From assembly GCA_947166925.1 (NCBI GenBank), contig CAMVGD010000018.1, forward strand, positions 1 to 32,343: a stretch of DNA of 32,343 nt. The letters run 5' to 3'. The translations under genes and the position numbers were made by a program. How positions within the stretch are numbered: the first letter of the stretch is position 1; each line of letters opens with the position of its first letter. This document shows positions 25,001-32,343 of the stretch, piece after piece. The notes below the pieces were generated by a model. That model saw only the letters and a list, made by a program, of their open reading frames with translations. It was not told the origin of the DNA and ran no database searches. This stretch comes from an uncultured Clostridia bacterium (GTDB lineage Bacteria; Bacillota; Clostridia; Christensenellales; CAG-138).

Positions 25001-25699
25001 GAAGAAGCCGGAGCCTTTCATCATAAAGGCGTTGATCTCCTTCACCGTTGCATATGCATTGCTACGCTGACTTTCCCGCTCCACTTCGGAAGTGATCACG
25101 CTGTCCAGCGTTTCCGGAAGGAGCAGCATCATGCGGATGATCGATCCGGACTGCGGATACTTGTTCTTGATATAATCGCGGATATACATTGCAAGCGGCA
25201 GCACGGAGCCGGAGCCGGTTCCGCCGGACGTGGTGGAAACAAAGCAGATGCGGATCGCCTGCTTCAGATTTTTGCCGTCCTTACGGTACAGCTCGTCGAT
25301 CGCGTCGAAGATCGGACGGATCCTGCCGGTCTTGATCGTCGAATTCAAGGCCAGTCGGGAAATCGCGCGGACCTGACCTGCGCCCTCGGAAACTGTCTTG
25401 TCATACATGACCGCGTTCTTCGGGAACCAATTTTTCAGCGCGTCGCGATCGTAGTCGAGATAGTCGCCGACCGTCTGTGTCGTGGACGTCTGCACGGTAT
25501 AAACGTACGTTTTGCATTTTCTCTGGATCTCAGCCAGATCGTTGACGTTTGTGTCCAGGCAGACAAAGTTCATGTTTTCCAGTTCGCCCGGCTGGCACTT
25601 GTTAGCCACTTTGCATACAATCCTGCTTCCGGTTCCTCCGATGCCGACAAACAGCGTTGCGGCATTGACGATGTTGTCCTTCAGTTTTTCCATTTTCAT
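22082..25699 (-). CDS. Tubulin_2/FtsZ-like GTPase-family protein (1205 aa)
   Basis: NAATLFVGIGGTGSRIVCKVANKC nucleotide loop; FVSTTSGGTGSGSVLPLAMYIRDYI tubulin/FtsZ signature; large C-terminal extension. Confidence 0.85.
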   Translation of the reverse strand: MKMEKLKDNIVNAATLFVGIGGTGSRIVCKVANKCQPGELENMNFVCLDTNVNDLAEIQRKCKTYVYTVQTSTTQTVGDYLDYDRDALKNWFPKNAVMYDKTVSEGAGQVRAISRLALNSTIKTGRIRPIFDAIDELYRKDGKNLKQAIRICFVSTTSGGTGSGSVLPLAMYIRDYIKNKYPQSGSIIRMMLLLPETLDSVITSEVERESQRSNAYATVKEINAFMMKGSGFFDIEGPFARYKDLHITVPVIGSNEQRKLALLPCDWCFLFDGQNAEDNTLVNKGQYEEQAAQALYEQNVGPMMGSAFSVEDNIVQEISKPENSGRNRFAGIGASVLRYPYDDVAEYVAYNWTVNNIGGDGEAAKWTKYDQEFKVKVAEAKKKGLVGEDAPKIAVEYCLSMEGKSETDPFTKEIFDTYLGDAETRLDDYYLALANYMHDCIFENTLISEAREAATVQSKPDYRHDENLRKEVQTKLDQLRNYQNVVTGTFGAVSKMARSVAEALFSNETKTVNVKEPYMIESVLQSISGDICHPNAIRYLLYKVYTYFLDQKDAVASTISEKTRLLEKYSENADNKSNEFDAAKTKAKETTIDALVNACLTSNFDQKAFDRLNGHFMQYFKTIEELAKALAEQAAYERGFDFVKEVSIEFEKFFQAFPEKVKVAERRRGDIVDNLRFQKGDSLLNVCASKEVLDELTMTTIGESSEGESLVSDLNGAIFDAIKANVAFNRRARLEATLDTDERVDIFDDIMIGYFLKQVRSQCRSIDMNIVEAIAMEQRMLDHIRQREENKDLPKDEKLYKKISAEESEAYICNVIERGKRLAAPGIQKMMHEEPRTIECCAYNKSLEDMRAFRVKDLIEIKEQKATDSVSKYEMHFFNAIYNIRPDKLKKFAPDNLTETGAKNAGLYHSAYVKHSEMIGPDSTKNAIISKHIDKRWDSIAVMPEIDDGYQYRHMIKIHQAMVYGLIYNLITSRKVSPVAGQGRRVYRYENTDERFVNLTVSNGTMCDEFFEILDSLYISSAIVEDVKKAAEKKRTNDSDHNANYCDTEFARCVKEFTIQPVCKGRTGHEGVASLFEIPLYYYNSLPNAKRYNDEIMVLVDAVIKTLRDEINTFENANDAKFVLSTELIDQFNLMMDHYETTENLRNNLDACDNPVLDIIYRKIKAELSTEPQPENFDEKLEAMRARIRTVEKTETGNQQAGAEG

Positions 25700-25734
25700 G
25701 CTTCTCCTCCGATTTTTTATAAAGTATCCTGTGT

Positions 25735-28266
25735 TCAGATAATAACTGTTCCGGTCAGACTGACTCGCATCCTATTACGTCCGGCCATTGCTACACCGGA
25801 AATCATCAGTCCCTGCTGGTCAGATACCGAGAACTCTGTCGGGTTGCCCTGAACCGCAACTCCGTTTTTGTAACTCAGACCTGCCCCTCCGATCACTAAA
25901 CTGTTCACGCAAGGATTCACTCTGATATCTGTAAAGGTTACAGAAAGACTTTGATTTTTGAAAATCATATGCAAAAGAACCTTAATCAGCGGATCGGCGG
26001 CCACCAGCGTTGCGGAAAAACCGCCTCTTGCCATAGGCGCAGTCCTCGGCGGATTATGATCAAATCTGAATTGGCCTTTCTTTTTCAGTTTTCCGGTATA
26101 GGAAACGGTCGCATGAATCCCTTGGATTTCACGTCCGTTAAGGTTAAATACGATTGCGGTTACATTGATCTTCCATGGCAAGACCTTGCGCGTGAGAATA
26201 AACGCCATCAGTGCGATGAACAGCAGGATCGACAGTCCGATGATCAGCAGGACCAGCCAGCGCGGCAGCGGACGGATGTGCAGATCCGCGGAATCGAAGG
26301 ACGTCGTCGCGTTGCCGACCTTGTCCTTGGTCGTGACGGCGGCGGTGATCTTGTAATCGCCCTTCTTGATGTCGTCCGCGTTCATGTGCACGATCAGCTT
26401 GGACTGATAGATATCCTTCTCGACCGTGAACGGGATCAGATGCTCTCCGTCGGAGATCGCGATATTCCACTCGGCCGCGTCCATCTCCGCCTGGCTTAAG
26501 GGGTCCCCGCCCATCGCCATATTGATGTCGATCGGCGAATCCGCAACCTCTGCATATGCCAGATGCTCGGACGTCGGCACGACCTCGATGCGCAGCCCGG
26601 TAACGTCGTTTTCGACGCTGAACGTGATCTGCGTCTCCGCGTCCGCGGGCTTATGGTTCGGTTCCTTGTAGGTCGCGGAAACCGTTGCGATGATGTCTCC
26701 CGCCGTGGTGGTCTCCGGATGCGTCGGATCGAAATAACCGACGGTGATCAGGAACGCATCGCCCGCCGGCGCCGCGTCGAGGCGGATGTTCGCATTGGGT
26801 ACGACCGAAAACTGCGTCATTGCGGGGTTCATCAGCGCTTCCCCGTCAAGCTTCTTCCCGCCGTACCACAGCTCCGCGCGGATCGGCTTTGCGTTCGGAA
26901 GTTCCGACAGGTGATAGATGTCCTCCGCGCCCGACAGACGGATCTCCAGCGGCTCCGCCTCGTCGTCTTCAAATTTGATGCCGGATGCGGGCCAGCCGAC
27001 GTCGGCGCCGCAGCGGGTCATCGTGCATTCATCCAGATAGTGCACCGTGACCTGCGCGTCAAAGACGTCCTGCGCATGAAGATCGATCTTCGTCTCGCCG
27101 AAGGCTTTGCTGTCCGGGACATGCTGTCTCTGTCCGTTGATGGTGTATTCCACATCGTAAACGATCTGCTTCAGTTCCTTTGCGTCCGTGGGCTGTCCGG
27201 TCACATTGTCGACCAGCCAGTACTTCAGCGTGTACGTTCCCGCGCTGGGGCGCGTGCTGCCGTCTACGACATTGCCCGCAGGGTCGATCAGCTCCATCTT
27301 CAGATCGACGTCCGGCTCGTAATAGACGCCGATGCTGGACTGCTTGCCGGTATAGCTCAACTGATACGTTCCCGCCTTGCAGTCGTTGTATTTCACCAGA
27401 GACCCCTGCAGGTTTGTATCGGGATAATCCGCCGTCCTGGAATATTTCATCGATCTGGCGTCTGTTTTCGTTCCCGCATCGTTTCCGTTCGCATCCACAA
27501 GCGACACGTTCTCGATGTCCCTGCCCTGTACAAAGACGAAGACCTTTTTCATAGATACGTTGAACTGTATGGTATCGCCGACGTCGTCCAGCGCATAGCG
27601 GTCGAACATGAAATTGCACATCTCCGTGAGCTCTTTCAGGATCTCCTCGCTGCCTTTCGTACCGCGAACACGATGCTTGGCTCCGATCGAAAGATCGGGA
27701 ACAACCGCGTTTGCGCCGATACCGAGATAGAGCGTATTGATGTCAGTGGTACCGTTCAGATACTTTTCCAGTTCTCTTTTGGCAGCATCTCCGTCAAGAG
27801 AATCTCCTCTCTTACTGTGAAACGTCGTTCCGTCCGTCAGTACGATCAGCCATTTCTCGCCGCTTGCGTTTGCAAGCCCGTTGATCGCGGCCTCGACCGA
27901 TTCGATCGGCGTACCGCCCCCATTTGATTTGATCTCCCGAATGACAGACGCCTCGGACGGATCCGTGATAACCAGCGGCTGCGTATTAAAGGCGTAGGTC
28001 TTTCCTTTCAGCTCGATTCTGTTCATGGGATAGATCATCATCGTATCCCCTTCGTTCATCATGGACGCAAAGACCTCCAGCGCGTACGTCGCCCTGCACC
28101 ATGCCATATGGTCCCCGTCGGTATACATGGAACCGGAATTGTCAAAAACGACCGCGATCGTTTTCGGCGGGCGCTGCGCGCCTGAGGAGTCCGCTCCCGC
28201 CTGCGCAAAAGGCACGCTCGAAAGAAGCAGAACGATCATAAGGACAACACAGAAAAACCTCTTCAT
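25735..28266 (-). CDS. Secreted vWA-domain protein with Ig-like region, one TM and a cytoplasmic tail
   Basis: Signal MKRFFCVVLMIVLLLSSVPFAQA; MIDAS FDNSGSMY...NGGGTPIESVEAA...LIVLTDGTTF; C-terminal TM WLVLLIIGLSILLFIALMAFILTRK. Confidence 0.87.
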   Translation of the reverse strand: MKRFFCVVLMIVLLLSSVPFAQAGADSSGAQRPPKTIAVVFDNSGSMYTDGDHMAWCRATYALEVFASMMNEGDTMMIYPMNRIELKGKTYAFNTQPLVITDPSEASVIREIKSNGGGTPIESVEAAINGLANASGEKWLIVLTDGTTFHSKRGDSLDGDAAKRELEKYLNGTTDINTLYLGIGANAVVPDLSIGAKHRVRGTKGSEEILKELTEMCNFMFDRYALDDVGDTIQFNVSMKKVFVFVQGRDIENVSLVDANGNDAGTKTDARSMKYSRTADYPDTNLQGSLVKYNDCKAGTYQLSYTGKQSSIGVYYEPDVDLKMELIDPAGNVVDGSTRPSAGTYTLKYWLVDNVTGQPTDAKELKQIVYDVEYTINGQRQHVPDSKAFGETKIDLHAQDVFDAQVTVHYLDECTMTRCGADVGWPASGIKFEDDEAEPLEIRLSGAEDIYHLSELPNAKPIRAELWYGGKKLDGEALMNPAMTQFSVVPNANIRLDAAPAGDAFLITVGYFDPTHPETTTAGDIIATVSATYKEPNHKPADAETQITFSVENDVTGLRIEVVPTSEHLAYAEVADSPIDINMAMGGDPLSQAEMDAAEWNIAISDGEHLIPFTVEKDIYQSKLIVHMNADDIKKGDYKITAAVTTKDKVGNATTSFDSADLHIRPLPRWLVLLIIGLSILLFIALMAFILTRKVLPWKINVTAIVFNLNGREIQGIHATVSYTGKLKKKGQFRFDHNPPRTAPMARGGFSATLVAADPLIKVLLHMIFKNQSLSVTFTDIRVNPCVNSLVIGGAGLSYKNGVAVQGNPTEFSVSDQQGLMISGVAMAGRNRMRVSLTGTVII

Positions 28267-28342
28267 AAAAAACCTCTGAATGATATATTTGCTGATGCCG
28301 CAGCGGCCGAGCCCCAACCGCCTTTCATATATATGCATTCAT

Positions 28343-28371
28343 ATCATAGCATGCAAAAGCAGGTAATGCAA
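28343..28371 (-). promoter_or_regulatory. Promoter of the vWA/tubulin operon, TTGCAT-17-TATGAT
   Basis: Minus-strand hexamers (ATGCAA 28366-28371; ATCATA 28343-28348), 17-bp spacer. Confidence 0.65.
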
Positions 28372-28422
28372 GGACGATTGTCGAAATTTGTACGTTTTAT
28401 ACGTGCGTTTGCACATAAATAA

Positions 28423-28443
28423 GCAGCCGTATTTCGCGGCTGC
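28423..28443 (-). terminator. Terminator of the cob operon
   Basis: GCAGCCG-N7-CGGCTGC stem; minus-strand downstream TTATTTATG. Confidence 0.55.
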
Positions 28444-28489
28444 CTTGTTCAGCAGAAAAACAGATGGACCGGATCCGGACCTGCTCCGT

Positions 28490-29062
28490 TCACGGCAGCG
28501 GGCGCACGTTCAGGAGGACCGGCGCGCCGTCGCGTGCGATGCAGTCCGCTTCGTAGCCGCCGAGGTTCGGCGCGATCCAGTCGTAGAAATCCTTCTTCGG
28601 CTCGGCAAACTGCCACAGGATCGACATGATGACCCCGCCGTGGACCACGAACGTCGCGTTTCCGTCGAGCGCACGCACCGTTTCGATAAACGCGCGCTTC
28701 ACGCGGGCGTGAAAATCCGCCTGCGATTCACCGCCCGGGCACGCGCCGCGGCACAGGTCCTCGACCCATGCGCGGTATGCGGGATCGTCCGCCATCTCGT
28801 CGGCGGTACGCCCCTCGAACGCGCCGAAATCCATCTCGTGCAGGTCATTCACAACGATCTGCGCCGCGTTCGGGAACAGGATCGCCGCGGTCTCCCGTGC
28901 CCTTTTGAGCGGCGAAACGTAAACGCGGTCGAGCGAAAAATCCTTTTCCTTTCGCTCCGCGGCTTCGCGTCCCTCGGGACACAGCGGTTCGTCGGAGACG
29001 CCGACGTAACGGCGCGCCGCGTTGCCCGCCGTCGTTCCGTGCCGGATCAGTCGGATGTGCAT
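28490..29062 (-). CDS. cobC: Histidine phosphatase, likely alpha-ribazole phosphatase
   Basis: MHIRLIRHGTTAGNAARRYVG...SPLKRARETA...EMDFGAFEGRT...VVHGGVIMSIL; position in cobalamin operon. Confidence 0.85.
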   Translation of the reverse strand: MHIRLIRHGTTAGNAARRYVGVSDEPLCPEGREAAERKEKDFSLDRVYVSPLKRARETAAILFPNAAQIVVNDLHEMDFGAFEGRTADEMADDPAYRAWVEDLCRGACPGGESQADFHARVKRAFIETVRALDGNATFVVHGGVIMSILWQFAEPKKDFYDWIAPNLGGYEADCIARDGAPVLLNVRPLP

Positions 29063-29412
29063 GGCAGTTCTCCTTTCAGCACGATCGGGATCCCCGCAAC
29101 GACGCGCACGACTGCGTCCGCGCGTTCCGCAAGCAGGCAGCAGAGCCGCCCGGTCGCCTCGCGCCATGCGCGTTCAAAGGGGTCCATCGGGATCACGCCG
29201 CTGCCGACCTCGCGGCAGAGGACAAGCTGTTTTTTAAGAAGCAGCGGCAGCAGCGTCTCCGCGGAAGCCGGATCGGCCTTGACCGCCGCTTCCAGATCGG
29301 TCAGAACCGGCGCGTCCGCATACGGGTCCTTCGACATGTCCGCATCCGAAAAGCCGAGCGTCCTTGCGTATGTGCGCTTGCCCGCGCCGAAAGCACCGAG
29401 AATCAAAACCAT
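29047..29412 (-). CDS. Short CobU-like protein (second cobinamide kinase/guanylyltransferase paralogue)
   Basis: MVLILGAFGAGKRTYAR P-loop; LCREVGSGVIPMDPFERAWREATGRLCCLLAERADAVVRVVAGIPIVLKGELP, CobU C-terminal motifs. Confidence 0.75.
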   Translation of the reverse strand: MVLILGAFGAGKRTYARTLGFSDADMSKDPYADAPVLTDLEAAVKADPASAETLLPLLLKKQLVLCREVGSGVIPMDPFERAWREATGRLCCLLAERADAVVRVVAGIPIVLKGELPCTSD

Positions 29413-30179
29413 AAGCTTACCGCCCTTTCCGCAAGCACCAGTCCCAGGGTCATTGCAATCGCGCCAAGCGAGATCCCCGCCCCCGCGAGATCGCCGGACA
29501 TGCCGCCGAACTGCTTGTTCGCCGTATGCCGGATATAAAGAAACACGAGCCCGCCTGCAAGGAGCATCGCGATCGCCGCCGCGGGCGAAAGCGCCGCCGC
29601 TCCGCCGAGCGAAAGCGCGACCCACAAAAGCAGCACCCAGACGGAGCCTTTCGACGCGGAATCGCGGAACGCCTTCTGCATGCCGTCCGTGCTTCCCGAC
29701 GGCAGCAGGCTCAGAAGCGAGCCGATCGCGCGGGACAGGACATGCGTGATCCCCAATAGTCCGACCGTCTTCCAATCGAGCGGCAGCGCCGCGCAGAGTC
29801 CGAAACAGATCAGCAGATAACAGCCGACGGCAATCACGGCAAACGCGCCGCAGTGCGGGTCCTTTAAGATCGCGCGCTTCTTTTCCGGCGCGGCATGGCT
29901 CGAAAGCGCGTCGGTCATGTCCGCAAAGCCGTCCATGTGGATACCGCCGGACAGCGCGATCGGCAGGATCGTGAACGCGACCGCCGTCAGGATCGCGGGA
30001 AGCTTAAGAAGCGTCGACAGCCAGTACCAAAGGCACAGAAATCCGCCGATCACACAGCCCACGAGCGGCAGCGCCGCAAGGACGTTTTTCAAGGAATACG
30101 CGTTCCATTCGATCCGCGGCGTCGGCAGGACCGAGAATGTGGAAAACGCGGAAACGACCGCGGTCCAAAGCGTTTTCAT
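29403..30179 (-). CDS. cobS: Adenosylcobinamide-GDP ribazoletransferase
   Basis: AFSTFSVLPTPRIEW...GGIHMDGFADMTDAL...KDPHCGAFAVIAVGCYLL. Confidence 0.93.
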   Translation of the reverse strand: MKTLWTAVVSAFSTFSVLPTPRIEWNAYSLKNVLAALPLVGCVIGGFLCLWYWLSTLLKLPAILTAVAFTILPIALSGGIHMDGFADMTDALSSHAAPEKKRAILKDPHCGAFAVIAVGCYLLICFGLCAALPLDWKTVGLLGITHVLSRAIGSLLSLLPSGSTDGMQKAFRDSASKGSVWVLLLWVALSLGGAAALSPAAAIAMLLAGGLVFLYIRHTANKQFGGMSGDLAGAGISLGAIAMTLGLVLAERAVSLWF

Positions 30180-30694
30180 TCGGGCAGCTCTCCTTTCAGG
30201 GGGATCGGGATCCCGGCGACGACCTCGATCACAGCGTCGGCGCGCACGGAAAGCGCGCGGTTCAATGCGCCGAGCGCGGCGAGATACGCCGTCACAGCGG
30301 GGTCGTAATCCGTTCCGTCGCCTCCGATCTCATCGGTCACGACGACCACGCGTTCACATTGTTTCAAAAGCGCTTCCGCGCCGTTTATCACCGCGTCGAA
30401 CGGATCGCGCGGCGGTTCTTCGGAAAACATTTCGTTTGCGGCAAGGTTGCCGATGTCCTCTAAAAGGACGCACCGGCACGGCGGAAGCGAAAGCTTTGCA
30501 AGGTCCGTATACCGCTCGACGGTGAGAAAGCCCTTGTCCTTCCGCATGGCGCGGTGCCGTTCGATCCGCTTCGCGCCTTCGGCGCCGAACGGCTGCATGC
30601 AGGCAAGGTAGACCCGCGGGGAAACGCCGAGACACAGCGATTCCGCATATGCGCTTTTTCCGGACGCCGATCCGCCGGTCACAAGGATCAGCAT
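30176..30694 (-). CDS. cobU: Bifunctional adenosylcobinamide kinase/guanylyltransferase
   Basis: MLILVTGGSASGKSAYAE...CVLLEDIGNLAANEMF...VVVVTDEIGGDGTDYDP...GIPIPLKG. Confidence 0.85.
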   Translation of the reverse strand: MLILVTGGSASGKSAYAESLCLGVSPRVYLACMQPFGAEGAKRIERHRAMRKDKGFLTVERYTDLAKLSLPPCRCVLLEDIGNLAANEMFSEEPPRDPFDAVINGAEALLKQCERVVVVTDEIGGDGTDYDPAVTAYLAALGALNRALSVRADAVIEVVAGIPIPLKGELPE

Positions 30695-31758
30695 GGCGCG
30701 CCTCCCTGCGGGGTGTACTGCTCGATGCCGGTCTCCGAAAACGAGACCGAGCCGTGATAGACCGCAAGCGCCATGTCGAGCAGCGGCAGCATGCACACCG
30801 CGCCCGTGCCCTCGCCGAGCTTCATGTCCGCATACAGGATCGGGTCAAGCCCGAGCTCCCGGAGGATCGCCTGCGCGACCGGCTCCTTCGAGCAATGGCT
30901 CGCAAGCATCGCCGTTTTGCAGTTCGGCACGAGCCGCACCGCGACGAGCGCCGCGACGGAGCTCGGAAGCCCGTCGATCAGGATCGGCAGCCGGCAGAGC
31001 GCCGCGCCGATATAGAGCCCGACGAGCCCCGCAAGGTCGAACCCGCCGAGCTTTCTCAATACGTCGAACGCATCCTCCGGATCCGGCTTGTTTTCCCGGA
31101 TCGCACGGGCGATCGCCCCGCGCTTTTTCAAAAGCCCCGCGTCCGAAAGCCCCGCGCCGCGCCCCGTGACGGTTTCGACCGGAAGGTCCAGAAGCACCGC
31201 CGCGATCGCGGAGGACGTCGAGGTGTTGCCGATGCCCATTTCACCGGTGACAAGGATCGAATCCCCCGCCGCCCTGCGTTCTTTGGCAAGCAGGATGCCG
31301 TTTTCGATCGCCCGGAGCGTCTGTGCTTCGGTCATGGCGGGTCCCTCCGCCATATTGTTTGTACCGTCGGCGACGTGCAGGTCGCGCACGCCTTCGACGC
31401 GCGAAAGCATCCCGAGATCGACCGGGATCACGTCCGCGCGCGCGGTTTTGGCCATGAGACAGACCGAGGAGCGGTGTTCCGAGATGCGACGCGCCATCGT
31501 CGCGGTCACGGACGCGTCGGTCTGGGTCACGCCCTCTTTGACGATCCCGTTGTCCGCGCAGAGCACGAGCACGGTGCGGCGGTCGATCGAAACGTTTTCA
31601 TCGCCGGTGAGCCCCGCGATGCGCACGACGGCGGTCTCCAGCTTGCCGAGCCCGTCCAAAGGCTTTGCGACGCCGTCCCAATGCGCCTTCGCGCGCGCCA
31701 TCGCCGCCGTGTCCTGCGGCGCGATCGCCTCGTTCCATGTCAAAAACGGTTCTTTCAT
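30688..31758 (-). CDS. cobT: Nicotinate-nucleotide-dimethylbenzimidazole phosphoribosyltransferase
   Basis: LDGLGKLE...ICADNGIVKEGVTQ...GEMGIGNTSTSSAIAAVLL...TGRGAGLSDAGLLKK...LGGFDLAGLVGLYIGAA. Confidence 0.94.
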   Translation of the reverse strand: MKEPFLTWNEAIAPQDTAAMARAKAHWDGVAKPLDGLGKLETAVVRIAGLTGDENVSIDRRTVLVLCADNGIVKEGVTQTDASVTATMARRISEHRSSVCLMAKTARADVIPVDLGMLSRVEGVRDLHVADGTNNMAEGPAMTEAQTLRAIENGILLAKERRAAGDSILVTGEMGIGNTSTSSAIAAVLLDLPVETVTGRGAGLSDAGLLKKRGAIARAIRENKPDPEDAFDVLRKLGGFDLAGLVGLYIGAALCRLPILIDGLPSSVAALVAVRLVPNCKTAMLASHCSKEPVAQAILRELGLDPILYADMKLGEGTGAVCMLPLLDMALAVYHGSVSFSETGIEQYTPQGGAPC

Positions 31759-31790
31759 ACGTCAGCCCTCTGCCTCTGTTCGATACTTCG

Positions 31791-31819
31791 ATTATACCAT
31801 TCGTCCCGGGGTCAGTCAA
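31791..31819 (-). promoter_or_regulatory. cob operon promoter TTGACT-17-TATAAT
   Basis: Near-consensus hexamers with optimal spacer, about 33 bp upstream of cobT ATG. Confidence 0.8.
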
Positions 31820-31849
31820 CGCCGTAAGCGGTCCCGCGCGGCTTTTGCC

Positions 31850-31877
31850 GCTATTTCGCTCCTGATGCGGAAATAGC
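31850..31877. promoter_or_regulatory. Inverted repeat GCTATTTC-N12-GAAATAGC in a divergent intergenic region
   Basis: Perfect 8-bp arms. Confidence 0.45.
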
Positions 31878-31906
31878 CCGCGCCAATCCGGACCCGTACG
31901 GCTGGC

Positions 31907-31922
31907 GGCATACAGGCATACA
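31907..31922. promoter_or_regulatory. Tandem 8-bp repeat GGCATACAGGCATACA next to a TATTCT -10-like hexamer
   Basis: Two adjacent perfect copies followed by TGGTATTCT. Confidence 0.35.
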
Positions 31923-32004
31923 TGGTATTCTGGATACGAAAACAAGGAGAGCGATCCCGTCCGGACCGCGATCCTCGAAAGAAGCAGAAAAGGAGGAACC
32001 GCAC

Positions 32005-32232
32005 ATGATGAAAAGAGGAATGATGGCTTTGCTGCTCGTCGGACTTGCACTGATCGTCGCATTCGTCGCCTGCTCCGGGCGCGGCGTCTCGACAAGCCGT
32101 TCCGGCTGCGGCGGCTGCGGGCTCGGCTGTGCCGCCTGCACCGCATGCATAGCCGCCGGCTGTGCGCTCTCCTGTGCAAGAGGACTATCCGGCACCCTGC
32201 AGACCGACAGCGCCGGCAGCCTGTATCACTGA
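32005..32232 (+). CDS. Small Cys-rich secreted/lipoprotein-like protein
   Basis: MMKRGMMALLLVGLALIVAFVAC signal/lipobox, then CGGCGLGCAACTACIAAGCALSC; strong SD AAAAGGAGG. Confidence 0.7.
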   Translation: MMKRGMMALLLVGLALIVAFVACSGRGVSTSRSGCGGCGLGCAACTACIAAGCALSCARGLSGTLQTDSAGSLYH

Positions 32233-32249
32233 CCCTCCGAAACGGAAAG

Positions 32250-32287
32250 GGGATGTTAAGAAAGTGCTCAGCATTTCTTAACATCCC
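32250..32287. other. Perfect 14-bp stem-loop downstream of the Cys-rich gene
   Basis: GGGATGTTAAGAAA ... TTTCTTAACATCCC. Confidence 0.7.
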
Positions 32288-32289
32288 GA

Positions 32290-32343
32290 TGAATTGCAGC
32301 ATGGCTGCATGAATTGGCTTCGCCGTGAATTGCGCTGCGCGCA
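32290..32343. repeat. Array of TGAATT linkers alternating with mini-hairpins, truncated by window end
   Basis: TGAATT-GCAGCatgGCTGC-A-TGAATT-GGCttcGCC-G-TGAATT-GCGCtgcGCGC-A. Confidence 0.7.

Noticed and set aside
31760-32004. Cobalamin riboswitch upstream of cobT
   Set aside because: No recognisable B12-box pattern; the strong promoter leaves only about a 25-nt leader.
1-32343. tRNA or rRNA genes
   Set aside because: None recognised by eye on either strand; tRNAscan-SE and Infernal would be needed for certainty.

Overview
High-GC window that looks like a Clostridia-type Firmicutes chromosome; this taxonomy is inferred from gene content and style only. Left to right: (1) an AEC-family transporter and an AlaX-like alanyl-tRNA editing protein on +; (2) a lipoprotein on - divergent from a small ribbon-helix-helix regulator on +; (3) a secreted four-repeat PG-binding plus NlpC/P60 hydrolase and a small amphipathic protein on +; (4) a compact minus-strand podovirus-like packaging/capsid cassette (about 14.66-6.22 kb): small and large terminase, P22-like portal, scaffold-like protein, N4-gp56-type major capsid protein, connector, tail hub-like protein and small accessory proteins. 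No integrase, replication, repressor, lysis or tail-fibre gene is recognisable next to it; (5) a large minus-strand operon (about 28.27-14.84 kb): secreted/TM vWA protein, Tubulin_2/FtsZ-like protein, two-TM coiled-coil protein, a 1520-aa multidomain membrane protein (degenerate helicase-like region, tandem 11-aa amphipathic helices, acidic repeats, zinc ribbon and DA1-like HExxH peptidase) and a lipoprotein; (6) a cobalamin nucleotide-loop operon cobT-cobU-cobS-cobU-like-cobC on -; (7) a tiny Cys-rich secreted/lipoprotein candidate on +. The two most interesting loci are the orphan capsid cassette and the tubulin/vWA membrane operon directly upstream of it, separated by a strong terminator. 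Several palindromic intergenic elements are also present, including a TGAATT-linked mini-hairpin array running off the right end. All family calls come from reading motifs by eye; no database search was run.
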